NCBI RefSeq assembly: GCF_016919005.1
Contig: NZ_JAFFQE010000003.1
Location: 186,001-250,000, forward strand
Reading direction: 5' to 3'
Source: Desulfopila inferna
GTDB taxonomy: Bacteria > Desulfobacterota > Desulfobulbia > Desulfobulbales > Desulfocapsaceae
Length of the DNA stretch: 64,000 nt
Shown here in pieces: positions 56,706 through 64,000 of this stretch. Below the pieces are notes generated by a model. That model saw only the letters and a program-made list of their open reading frames with translations. It was not told the origin of the DNA and did no database searches. The translations under genes were made by a program, and so were the position numbers. Every line of letters starts with the position of its first letter. The stretch's first letter is position 1.

Positions 56706-58178
56706 TTGAGAATAAGGACCCAATTCACAATGATCGTGGCTGCTTTTGCCGCAATCCTTTTCATTGTTGGAATATCCCTGGTTGTTGCCAGCCGCCAGGC
56801 TCAAGTGCTGAAGAAACAGTCGGATACCGCCCACGAACTCGAACTCGTGATCAGGGACCTGAGTTATCTGTTCAACGATTACCTCCTCAACGGAGAAAAA
56901 GTTCAACGCGCCCGCTGGGAGACCCGGTTTGACACCTTCTCCCAGATCCTGGAGGACTTTTCACCGGAAGATGCGAAACTTGCAGCGCTGATTGAAGAGA
57001 TCAAGGTTAATCGTGAACATCTCCAAACAATATTTGCCAATGTAGCCTCCACCCTGGAAGACTACCCTTCTGATGCTGTCGACGATGAGTATCTCTCCAT
57101 GATTCGCACCTCCTGGAGCAGAATGGAGGTGCAGAGTCAGGGAATAGCCTTCAACACCTCTCAGGTTGCCTGGGCCCTGGAGCAAAAGGCAAACCGGCTG
57201 CAGCAACGTACTATTCTGCTTCTCTTTGCCCTGATCGGAATTTTCGGTGCATTTCTGGTAATCAACTACATAACAGTCAACAGGCGAATTCTCATGGCCC
57301 TGGCGGACCTTCAGTCAAGCACCAAGATTATTGGTTCCGGAAACCTGCAGTTTACCATCGAAGAAAAAAGGAACGATGAAATAGGAGATCTGTCCAGGGC
57401 CTTCAACAGGATGACCAGTGATTTGCGTGCGGTGACAGCTTCAAAAGCGGACCTTGAACAGGAAATAAATGAACGCAAACGGATCGAACAGGCGCTGAAG
57501 CGTTCAAACGAAGATCTGGCGCAGTTTGCCTCTGTGGCATCACACGATCTCCAGGAACCTTTGCGGGCCATCGTCGGTTTTCTCCAGATTCTGCAGAACA
57601 AATATGGAGACAGACTGGATGAAAAAGGCCGCGAGTATATCAAAAGGACGGTAGATGCAGGCCAGCGCATGCAGGAAATGATCAAAGAACTGCTCGATCT
57701 CTCCAGAGTGAGCACCAAGGGAGCAAACTTTGCTCCGACCGATCTCGGTGAAATCATGCAGATAGTCATGGAGGATCTGCAGGCAATCATCCGGGAAAAG
57801 AATGTGGAAATTCATTACGCCCATCTGCCGGTTCTTGACGTCGATGCCGGCCAGATACAGCGTCTTTTTCAGAATCTTATCGTCAATGCGGTGAAATACA
57901 ACACAAGTCCCAAACCTGTCATTGAAATCGACAGTGCAGTCAACGGCGATACCTGCCGGTTCGCCTTTCGTGATAATGGTATCGGCATCTCTGCTGAGTT
58001 TCTCCAAAGAATTTTTACTGTCTTCCAGCGTCTGCACAAGCACGATGAATACAGCGGGTCCGGAATGGGGCTAGCCCTTTGCAAGAAGATAGTTGAACGC
58101 CATGGCGGCACCATATGGGTTGAGTCTCAACCGGATGAAGGGTCGACCTTCTATTTTACCCTGCCGGTGAAAAATTAA
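56706..58178 (+). CDS. Membrane sensor histidine kinase, phytochrome-like kinase core
   Basis: 490 residues from a TTG preceded by GAAGGGAG. Two membrane segments (~8-28 and ~178-198) flank a helical extracytoplasmic region. HAMP (~200-255) leads into a coiled coil (ASKADLEQEINERKRIEQAL). HisKA carries VASHDLQEPLRAIVGF, and HATPase carries NAVKYN, DNGIGISAEFL and GSGMGLALCKKIV. DLQEPLR-type H boxes are common in bacteriophytochrome-like kinases. The solute-binding protein gene lies just upstream. No partner regulator is encoded next to it. Confidence 0.9.
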   Translation: MRIRTQFTMIVAAFAAILFIVGISLVVASRQAQVLKKQSDTAHELELVIRDLSYLFNDYLLNGEKVQRARWETRFDTFSQILEDFSPEDAKLAALIEEIKVNREHLQTIFANVASTLEDYPSDAVDDEYLSMIRTSWSRMEVQSQGIAFNTSQVAWALEQKANRLQQRTILLLFALIGIFGAFLVINYITVNRRILMALADLQSSTKIIGSGNLQFTIEEKRNDEIGDLSRAFNRMTSDLRAVTASKADLEQEINERKRIEQALKRSNEDLAQFASVASHDLQEPLRAIVGFLQILQNKYGDRLDEKGREYIKRTVDAGQRMQEMIKELLDLSRVSTKGANFAPTDLGEIMQIVMEDLQAIIREKNVEIHYAHLPVLDVDAGQIQRLFQNLIVNAVKYNTSPKPVIEIDSAVNGDTCRFAFRDNGIGISAEFLQRIFTVFQRLHKHDEYSGSGMGLALCKKIVERHGGTIWVESQPDEGSTFYFTLPVKN

Positions 58179-58530
58179 AAAATCGCCTGGTTCTCCCGCC
58201 GCTCTATGATGACATTATTGTCAGCATATGCTAAGAATCAAAACCTGCTTTAATAGATTATTAAAAAGATTGTTCTGGAACCGAGAACATTTCAATAGGC
58301 CTGGTATTGACAATTTTCCAGCTGAAGAAAAAAATTTCATGATGATGCTTACTCTCTTTCAGGAGAAGCCGCAAATTCCCTGTTTTCGGATATTTCATTC
58401 AAGAACGAGGCTGGACAAGTGTTTTGGCCGCAGGTAGTTCATATTCCGAGGACAGAATTTCATGGCGTAACACAAAGACAGGACGAAAGGTCTGTTTTTC
58501 ACAAAAGCCAGTAATGATTCGGAGGTAATA
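58179..58530. other. Intergenic region before trxB
   Basis: 352 bases. A 69-codon frame at 58228-58437 (rich in Phe, Arg and Lys, no good ribosome site) is not called as a gene. Nothing else recognised apart from the GGAGG ribosome site of trxB at its end. Confidence 0.4.
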
Positions 58531-59478
58531 ATGTCAGAAAATGAACTTTATGATGTGATAATAATTGGCGGTGGACCCGCCGGTTTGTCTGCAGGTATGT
58601 ATGCCAAGCGCGCCGCCCTGAAAACCGTTCTTATCGAAAGAGGGGTATTCGGTGGACAGATGGCTATCACCAAGGAAGTAGAAAATTATCCGGGAATTCC
58701 CGATATCGGCGGCTTCGAACTGTCGGAGAAATTTTTAGAACATGCGAAATCGTATGACCTTGAGATTATAGAAAAAGAAGTGGTTGCCACAGAACCGGGA
58801 ATTGAATACCACTCGGTTCGTCTGGGAGACGGCACCGTTTTGCAGGCCCATGCGATCATCCTCGCCGCCGGCGGCACCGCCAGGAAACTGGACGTCCCCG
58901 GAGAAAATGAGAATTTCGGCAAGGGTGTCTCCTATTGTGCGACCTGTGACGGCTTTTTTTTCCGGGACAAGATTGTCGCCGTCGTCGGGGGTGGCGACAC
59001 AGCACTGGAAGACGCGCTATATCTTGCCAAGATCACCAAAAAGGTTTATCTCATTCATCGCCGCGATGAATTTCGAGGCAGCCGTATCCTTCAGCAACGT
59101 GTTTTTGCTGAACCTAATATCGATATCATCTTCAATGCGGTCGTTTCAGAAATCAATTCCGATCTACTAGCCGGCGTCAACGGCCTTACCCTGAAAAACA
59201 CGCAGACCGAGGAGATCTGGCAGATAGAGACAGAGGGTGTGTTCATTTTTGTCGGTTTTTCCCCGAACAACCAGCTCGTTCCCGCCGGTATAAAAAAGAA
59301 TTCCACAGGCTACGTCATCACCGACGAAAAATGCGAGACCAATATGCCCGGAATTTTCGCCGTGGGTGACCTTCGGCAGAAATATGCCAATCAGATAGTT
59401 CTCGCTGCCGCAGATGGATGCACCGCCGCCCTGGCAGCGGCTATCTATGTGGAAACTCGTAAGGTAACCAAGCCCTGA
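58531..59478 (+). CDS. trxB: Thioredoxin reductase TrxB
   Basis: 315 residues. FAD motif IIGGGPAGLSAGMYAKRA, active-site CATC at 136-139, NADPH domain VVGGGDTALEDALYLA with HRRDEFRGS (NADPH-preferring arginines), and the second FAD motif GIFAVGDLRQK. Reduces thioredoxin with NADPH. The GGAGGTAATA ribosome site is strong. A SelW-like redox protein elsewhere in the window could be part of the same thiol network, but this is speculation. Confidence 0.95.
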   Translation: MSENELYDVIIIGGGPAGLSAGMYAKRAALKTVLIERGVFGGQMAITKEVENYPGIPDIGGFELSEKFLEHAKSYDLEIIEKEVVATEPGIEYHSVRLGDGTVLQAHAIILAAGGTARKLDVPGENENFGKGVSYCATCDGFFFRDKIVAVVGGGDTALEDALYLAKITKKVYLIHRRDEFRGSRILQQRVFAEPNIDIIFNAVVSEINSDLLAGVNGLTLKNTQTEEIWQIETEGVFIFVGFSPNNQLVPAGIKKNSTGYVITDEKCETNMPGIFAVGDLRQKYANQIVLAAADGCTAALAAAIYVETRKVTKP

Positions 59479-59482
59479 ATTA

Positions 59483-60280
59483 TTAGAAAAAGAGCTGCGG
59501 CTCTTTTCTTTCCCGGCAGTTGGTATGCAGCCACTCCGCTTTCTCCACCAGGGGAGGGGCTGCTATACCGATGGCATCTTCAGGGCAGTTCTTGATACAG
59601 GCACAACAGAACGTACACTGCTGTGGATCAATCTCTATAGATGTATCAAGAGAGATTGCCCCGGCAGGACATGAAGATATGCAGATTTCACATTGTGTGC
59701 ATTCTTCAGTATTTATTTGTGGAGTGAACGGTAATTTTTTCATGCTGTCCAGATAAGGAATATCTCCGGGAACCTGGAGCCTTCCCTGCTCCGCCTTCGT
59801 GGATATCCTTAGCCGCTCCATCACCTTCTCTCCGAATTCTCCTGCTGCGGAAAGATCGACATCATCGGGTCGACCTTCAGCGACAGGCATCGCCACCGAC
59901 GAGAAAGAATGCTCTCCGATGAAGGCTCCTGCGGCAACAACGGAAAATGACTGCGCCGTCACAATATCCCGGAGTTCAATCAAGGCATCCTCAAATTCGC
60001 GGTTCCCATAAACGACTACTATGACCGCGGGTGAATTATTGCCACGAATACCTTTCAACCGTTCCCGGGCAAGCGGCGCCACCCTGCCTCCATAGACGGG
60101 GACCCCTATTATGGCCAATTCATCGCCGTCAATCATTATCTCTCGGTGATGGCCGGGATAAGTCAGATCAAGTTCATCATAAGCATCCGGCATCTTTCCC
60201 CCTTGTGCAATTGCCTTGACCACTTTCTTAGAAGTTCCGGTAGGGGAAAAAAAGATCGTCTTGATTTTTGTAATATCCAT
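59483..60280 (-). CDS. Flavodoxin-like / 2x[4Fe-4S] ferredoxin fusion (EFR1-type)
   Basis: 265 residues. Residues ~1-180 resemble a flavodoxin: FFSPTGTSKKVVKAIA binds phosphate of FMN, IGVPVYGGRVAPLA and VVYGNREFEDAL continue the fold. Residues ~195-250 carry two 4Fe-4S motifs, CTQCEICISSCP and CTFCCACIKNCP. A soluble electron carrier or reductase component. Convergent with trxB; the stop codons are only four bases apart. Confidence 0.88.
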   Translation of the reverse strand: MDITKIKTIFFSPTGTSKKVVKAIAQGGKMPDAYDELDLTYPGHHREIMIDGDELAIIGVPVYGGRVAPLARERLKGIRGNNSPAVIVVVYGNREFEDALIELRDIVTAQSFSVVAAGAFIGEHSFSSVAMPVAEGRPDDVDLSAAGEFGEKVMERLRISTKAEQGRLQVPGDIPYLDSMKKLPFTPQINTEECTQCEICISSCPAGAISLDTSIEIDPQQCTFCCACIKNCPEDAIGIAAPPLVEKAEWLHTNCRERKEPQLFF

Positions 60281-60527
60281 AAGTAACTCCAGGAAAAGAA
60301 AAGTATTTTAAGAAGCAACAGTTATCATTACGATTATCATCGACTCCGGATACACTTTCTGAAGACAAAAAGATTCAATCGTGATCAGGAATCCACGTCA
60401 TCAGATTACACCCTACCTTGGCACTTGTCATCATCCTGATGGCAATCTGGTTATTTTGCAAAACGATGCCAAGATCGGCCTGAGGCAGCCGTCAGATTTA
60501 AAATTCATTACGGGACCGTCAATGTTC

Positions 60528-60556
60528 TTGACCATTACCGCTAAACATGATATCAG
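60528..60556 (+). promoter_or_regulatory. tRNA-Arg promoter
   Basis: TTGACC, 17-bp spacer, TATCAG; predicted start about 60563, six bases before the mature tRNA. Confidence 0.6.
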
Positions 60557-60568
60557 AAACGACGGCTT

Positions 60569-60645
60569 GCACCCGTAGCTCAGCTGGATAGAGCACCGGA
60601 CTTCGAATCCGGGTGTCGGGGGTTCGAATCCCTCCGGGTGTACCA
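60569..60645 (+). tRNA. tRNA-Arg (anticodon TCG)
   Basis: 77 bases fold into the full cloverleaf. Acceptor GCACCCG/CGGGTGT has one G-U pair at the end. The D arm is GCTCAGCTGGATAGAGC, the anticodon stem CCGGA/TCCGG has loop CTTCGAA, and the T arm is GGGGGTTCGAATCCCTC. CCA is encoded. The anticodon reads CGA-family arginine codons. A terminator follows at once, so it is a solitary unit. Confidence 0.97.
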
Positions 60646-60652
60646 AATTTAG

Positions 60653-60691
60653 GCGATTATCCGAATGCTCAATCGGTTAATCGCTTTTTTT
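60653..60691. terminator. Rho-independent terminator after tRNA-Arg
   Basis: GCGATTA/TAATCGC plus CCGA/TCGG (one mismatch between) around an 8-nt loop, followed by seven T. It could also serve the convergent cupin gene ending at 60714, where the A-run is shorter. Confidence 0.85.
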
Positions 60692-60713
60692 GTCTCATTT
60701 GTTCCAATTGTAG

Positions 60714-61199
60714 TTAGAGCTCCGGAAAAGTAAGGTCGAACCGTTCGCATAAATCTGGAACACTAGCGAAATCCATCTGCAGGTTATATTTTCTATTGAT
60801 CTCTGCGAATTTCTCCAGATTCCCCCAGGATGAGGCCATTTCCCGGAAATAATTTTCAAAGCCGGCCGGAAAGATGATCTCTATAATCTCGCAATCACCT
60901 CCAGCAGCATTCCAGAAAGTGTGCCATTGTTTTCGGGGCTTGAAGACCCAGGTACCCGCTTCCGCGATGACAACTTCGTCACCCAGCAGAGCGCCCAGTC
61001 TTCCTCGTATTACATAGGACAGTTCGTCTTCGTCATTATGGTAATGCAGCGGTGCGGCAAGCGCTCGAGGCGCCAGTGGGTGATGGACCACTGAAAACCG
61101 CTGGTCGGTGTCTGCTCCGTCGATGGTCCAGCGAACACCTAGCCCGCCGAAATCAAAGCTCTGTGCTGCTTCTGGGGTAAATATCCTAACATGTTCCAT
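60714..61199 (-). CDS. Cupin-domain protein
   Basis: 161 residues. Single cupin barrel: PLHYHNDEDELSYVIRGRLGALLGDE (split; His-His-Glu motif) then AGTWVFKPRKQWHTFWN (second motif with the metal histidine). Substrate unknown; members include metal-binding dioxygenases and sugar isomerases. It lies 90 bases after an OsmC-family gene on the same strand and has a good AGGAGG ribosome site. Confidence 0.85.
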   Translation of the reverse strand: MEHVRIFTPEAAQSFDFGGLGVRWTIDGADTDQRFSVVHHPLAPRALAAPLHYHNDEDELSYVIRGRLGALLGDEVVIAEAGTWVFKPRKQWHTFWNAAGGDCEIIEIIFPAGFENYFREMASSWGNLEKFAEINRKYNLQMDFASVPDLCERFDLTFPEL

Positions 61200-61254
61200 G
61201 ACATTCCTCCTTTTTCCTATGCCTTTTGCCAGTGTTTAAGGCGGTGTAGGGATC

Positions 61255-61279
61255 GGCCGCACCTATTAAGGGTGCGGCC
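61255..61279. terminator. GC-rich hairpin between osmC-like and cupin genes
   Basis: GGCCGCACC and GGTGCGGCC, 9-bp perfect stem with a 7-nt loop; no T-run. It may be a transcript-stability or attenuation element between the two genes. Confidence 0.5.
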
Positions 61280-61289
61280 TAGGAATACC

Positions 61290-61868
61290 TTACTTGTCAA
61301 GCTTTACCATGACCGGCACAGCACGGGTGATAGTGTCAAACACTGGTGAGTATGAAGGACCCAGTTTAACAATTTCTTCGAGCTGTTCTGCGGGAGCATC
61401 GGCCTCAATGTTGACGAACATCCGGATTTCCTTGTAGCCGCGGGGAACATCGTCGCTGATACCGAGAAAGCCCTGCAAGTCGATATCACCTTCAAGCCTC
61501 GACTCCATCGCATGAATAGTGATCCCCTTGGCGGCGGCATGATAGACGATGGACGTTGTCACACAGGCAGCCAAGGCGGTAAGGGCATACTCCACCGGAT
61601 TAGGTCCTTTGTCCTCTCCCAGCAGGATAGGCGGTTCATCGGCATCGAGCCTGAATGGTTGCTTGTGGTCATGATCCTGCTGAGTTCCATAAAAATTTTT
61701 TATGGTAGTGCGATTATGGCCGCCGTTTTGCCATTGGTTGCTGGCTCTGAATTTAAAGGTGGCGATAACCGGCGCTTTCTTGACGGCATCAATAGTTCCA
61801 AAAAGTTCTTCGACATTGACCCCGTTTACCTCTTTGTTTTTCTCTTTGGTTTCTGTAGGCTGGCTCAT
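61290..61868 (-). CDS. OsmC/Ohr-family protein
   Basis: 192 residues. FKFRASNQWQNGGHNRTTI N-terminal part (split), then LGEDKGPNPVEYALTALAACVTTSIVYHAA with the conserved peroxidatic cysteine in the helix, LGISDDVPRGYKEIRMFVNIEAD, and a C-terminal PVFDTITRAVPV. Only one of the two classic cysteines is clear in what I see, so peroxidase activity is unproven. Members detoxify organic hydroperoxides or act on sulfur compounds. Good ribosome site GGAGGATATACC. Possibly regulated by the sigma-54 activator upstream. Confidence 0.85.
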   Translation of the reverse strand: MSQPTETKEKNKEVNGVNVEELFGTIDAVKKAPVIATFKFRASNQWQNGGHNRTTIKNFYGTQQDHDHKQPFRLDADEPPILLGEDKGPNPVEYALTALAACVTTSIVYHAAAKGITIHAMESRLEGDIDLQGFLGISDDVPRGYKEIRMFVNIEADAPAEQLEEIVKLGPSYSPVFDTITRAVPVMVKLDK

Positions 61869-61933
61869 GGTATATCCTCCAATAGTTCTGAATCATTTAT
61901 TTTTTGGGACCGCCTTTAGCTACGACGGTTTAT

Positions 61934-61958
61934 AAAAGATATTTCAGGATACGTGCCA
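61934..61958 (-). promoter_or_regulatory. Possible sigma-54 promoter (weak -12) for the osmC-like gene
   Basis: On the minus strand TGGCACG followed after four bases by CTGAA. The -24 half is perfect, the -12 half matches the TTGCA consensus only in part (GG-N10-GA rather than GG-N10-GC). It is placed about 70-90 bases upstream of the osmC-like start. Confidence 0.3.
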
Positions 61959-62026
61959 TGAAGCATGAAAAATTTATATATTGTTATTCAGTAAGTTTAG
62001 ATGCTCAAGATCGTTATCGGGAGACA

Positions 62027-62078
62027 CACGAGATTTCGTGATTGACGAGATTTCGTGACCAAGGCACCGAGATTTCGG
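62027..62078. repeat. Three copies of CGAGATTTCG (candidate activator sites)
   Basis: The decamer occurs at 62029-62038, 62046-62055 and 62068-62077, with start distances of 17 and 22 bases. The first and third extend to inverted repeats, CACGA-GATT-TCGTG and CCGA-GATT-TCGG. They lie between the end of the sigma-54 activator gene and the osmC-like gene, at an enhancer-like distance from the possible promoter at 61934. Confidence 0.6.
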
Positions 62079-62138
62079 CAGGGGGAGAGTTTCCGGGCTC
62101 CAGCCGGAATAACATGGGCAGGAGAATCCGGGTAAACC

Positions 62139-64000
62139 TCAAAAATGTTTGATATTTAAATCGGGTCGCCGTATCCCCAAGGCTTTCATGCGGGATTGCA
62201 GCGTGCTGGGTGGCAGGCCCAAAAGCCTGGCAGCACCGTCTTTTCCGGCAACTCGCCATTGTGTCTGCTGCAGGGCAAGCATCAGGTTTTTCCGCTCAAG
62301 TTGCTGAAACTCAGACATCGGCATGATTTTACCTTCCGACGAAGGAAGGCTTTCAGATCTCACGCTGTCAACTCCGGCAATGGTTTGCGGCAGAGCATAA
62401 TCAAGATTAAGGAGGCCGTGGCGGGCGGTTATCACCCCCCGCTCAATCACGTTCTGCAACTCGCGGACGTTTCCCGGCCAATCATATTGCTTCAACCGTT
62501 CCACTAGGCCTGCAGGGATAGGGATAATATGTTTTGCCATTAGAGCCGCATATTTTTCGACAAAATGGGCGGCAAGAGGACCGATATCGTCTGTACGCAT
62601 GCGTAGCGGCGGAATAGTTACGGGAAAGACATTCAAGCGATAATAGAGATCCGTGCGAAAGGTAGCCTGCCGGACGGCAAGAGAAAGATCGCGGTTGGTA
62701 GCAGCGATGACCCGCACGTCAACCTTGATATTTCGCGAACTACCGACAGGAGCAAATTCCCCCTCCTGCAATACCCGGAGCAGTTTGCTTTGCAACTCAA
62801 GGCTCAGGTCGCCGATTTCGTCGAGGAAGATGGTGCCGCCATCGGCCAGACTGAAACGCCCTTCTCTCCGTTGCGTAGCCCCAGTGAAGGCGCCCTTCTC
62901 GTGGCCGAAAAATTCGCTTTCCATCAACGATTCGGGGATGGCGGCACAGTTGACTGTAATCATGGGGCGCTGCCGCCGGCTGCTGGCGGCGTGGATGGCG
63001 CGGGCGATCAATTCCTTGCCTGTTCCGGTTTCGCCATAAAGAAGCACAGTGGAATCGGTGGGAGCAACTTCGGACACCAGTCTCAGAACCCGCCGGAACG
63101 GCTCACTCCGGCCGATGATCGTGTTTTGATCATAAAGTTCTTTTATCTCGTCCCGCAGATACCGGGTCTCATCCTTGAGTGAATTTATTATCTTAAAGGC
63201 TTGATATTGTTCATCGAGATGCCTGCAGATCAGTACATAACAGGGGGCGTCTTTCATTTCCAGTTGTGAAAGTGTCGCCTCCGTACGGATTTCTTCACCT
63301 CGGCTGTTGATTGCCGCAAGGCCCTTGGGAATCCAGATGTTGCGATCGGCGTGGGGCCTTTTATTCAGCGTGTCGATGATGTACGTGAGCCGTTGAAAAT
63401 CATTTTTTACAAGGAATCCGGCGAAGCTGTTGCCCACTATATCGTTGTCTGCCAAGGCAAAAAGCTTTCGCGCCGACGGGTTCATCATGATAATGCGAAA
63501 GTCCTTATCCAGTTCGATAATGGCATCCAGCGCACCTTCGAAAATACCCCGCAATTTCTCTTCCCGGTCCTTTAATTCCGCTTCGATACGCAAACGCAGG
63601 AGTTCGGCGGTGGCCCTGGCTGCGAAAATTCGAAACAGGGCCAGATTTCGGAAGGAATCGGGGATTGGTTGCGTATCAACAACAGCAATATTCCCCAGTA
63701 TCTCGTTATGCTCGCCGAGCAAAGGAAAACCGATATAGCTTACTGCCCCGATCTTCGACAGGTCAGGGTCCTGCGGAAAGAGATCGACCACCTTATCGGG
63801 AATATGCAGATATTTTTTTTCCCTGAGCAATTTTTCACAGGGCGTTCCCTGAACGTCGTATTCATAATAATCGACAAACTCACCGCCAAGCCAGAACGCC
63901 AGTGAACGCAGGCGTCTTCTTTTTGGGAGATACTCGGTAACCCAGGCGCCATGGGTCCCCAACACCTGAGAGAGATTTTGCACCAGTGCTCGGAAAAACC
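62139..64000 (-). CDS. Sigma-54-dependent transcriptional activator (GAF-PAS-AAA+-Fis), 5' end outside window
   Basis: At least 620 residues visible; the frame is still open at the window end (FFRALVQNLS precedes the first in-window GTG), so the start lies beyond 64000. Order: GAF sensor (~1-150), PAS (~155-270), AAA+ domain with Walker A GETGTGKELIARAIH, the sigma-54 contact GAFTGA, DEIGDL Walker B and R-finger region LYYRLNVFPV, then a Fis-type helix-turn-helix at the C-terminus (RLLGLPPSTLQSRMKALGI). Likely controls the nearby osmC-like/cupin genes. Confidence 0.94.
   Translation of the reverse strand, partial: FFRALVQNLSQVLGTHGAWVTEYLPKRRRLRSLAFWLGGEFVDYYEYDVQGTPCEKLLREKKYLHIPDKVVDLFPQDPDLSKIGAVSYIGFPLLGEHNEILGNIAVVDTQPIPDSFRNLALFRIFAARATAELLRLRIEAELKDREEKLRGIFEGALDAIIELDKDFRIIMMNPSARKLFALADNDIVGNSFAGFLVKNDFQRLTYIIDTLNKRPHADRNIWIPKGLAAINSRGEEIRTEATLSQLEMKDAPCYVLICRHLDEQYQAFKIINSLKDETRYLRDEIKELYDQNTIIGRSEPFRRVLRLVSEVAPTDSTVLLYGETGTGKELIARAIHAASSRRQRPMITVNCAAIPESLMESEFFGHEKGAFTGATQRREGRFSLADGGTIFLDEIGDLSLELQSKLLRVLQEGEFAPVGSSRNIKVDVRVIAATNRDLSLAVRQATFRTDLYYRLNVFPVTIPPLRMRTDDIGPLAAHFVEKYAALMAKHIIPIPAGLVERLKQYDWPGNVRELQNVIERGVITARHGLLNLDYALPQTIAGVDSVRSESLPSSEGKIMPMSEFQQLERKNLMLALQQTQWRVAGKDGAARLLGLPPSTLQSRMKALGIRRPDLNIKHF

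Noticed and set aside
58228-58437. 69-codon frame before trxB
   Set aside because: Weak ribosome site, no motif; insufficient evidence.
60431-60646. Minus-strand frame beginning [14 protein letters not shown]
   Set aside because: Well-known spurious frame produced by antisense reading of a tRNA gene.
1-64000. CRISPR arrays, prophage, complete insertion sequences, toxin-antitoxin or defence genes
   Set aside because: Looked for regular spaced repeats, integrase/transposase motifs and typical small gene pairs; none seen. Apart from short repeats and the MITE, the window is core chromosome.

Overview
The window (about 50% GC by eye) is dense chromosomal bacterial DNA. The gene set points to an anaerobic Gram-negative of the Desulfobacterota, Desulfobulbales-like. 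The reasons are a single-chain pyruvate:ferredoxin oxidoreductase, a meso-diaminopimelate-type MurE, a CoA-disulfide-reductase/rhodanese protein, ferredoxin-type oxidoreductases, abundant two-component and sigma-54 regulation, and a probable UGA-encoded selenoprotein. The taxonomic call is inference from gene content only.

Layout. 1-8.6 kb: the 3' part of nifJ (PFOR), a strong bidirectional terminator, a YkgJ-type cysteine-cluster protein, a PHP phosphatase, a HEAT-repeat/response-regulator protein and a CoA-disulfide reductase with rhodanese domain. 8.7-29.9 kb: one long minus-strand run, the division and cell-wall (dcw) cluster. In transcription order it is mraZ, rsmH, ftsL-like, an ftsI-like gene, a murE-murF fusion, mraY, murD, murG, murC, murB, ftsQ, ftsA, ftsZ, then a radical SAM gene, a sensor kinase and fetA-fetB. 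The cluster has a recognisable promoter and MraZ boxes. It lacks ftsW between murD and murG, and the FtsI-like protein has lost its transpeptidase motifs. 30-41 kb: mainly RNA and DNA maintenance genes (panB, ruvCAB, yebC, rlmE, CCA-adding enzyme, dus, PP-loop tRNA thiolase, recN) and, upstream of recN, a SelW-like gene with an in-frame TGA. 41.7-53.1 kb: dGTPase, a ClC transporter, and a phosphate regulon (phoU-pstC-pstA-pstS-pstB divergent from phoB-phoR). 53.2-64 kb: a small zinc-ribbon protein, a UbiB-type kinase, a solute-binding protein with a sensor kinase, thioredoxin reductase, a flavodoxin/ferredoxin fusion, tRNA-Arg, a cupin, an OsmC protein and a sigma-54 activator cut by the window end.

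Short dispersed repeats fill several intergenic gaps. One is a clean 119-bp MITE with perfect 10-bp inverted ends and an 8-bp target duplication. The most notable items are the selenoprotein gene, the apparently inactive FtsI together with the missing ftsW, and the MITE and repeat families.
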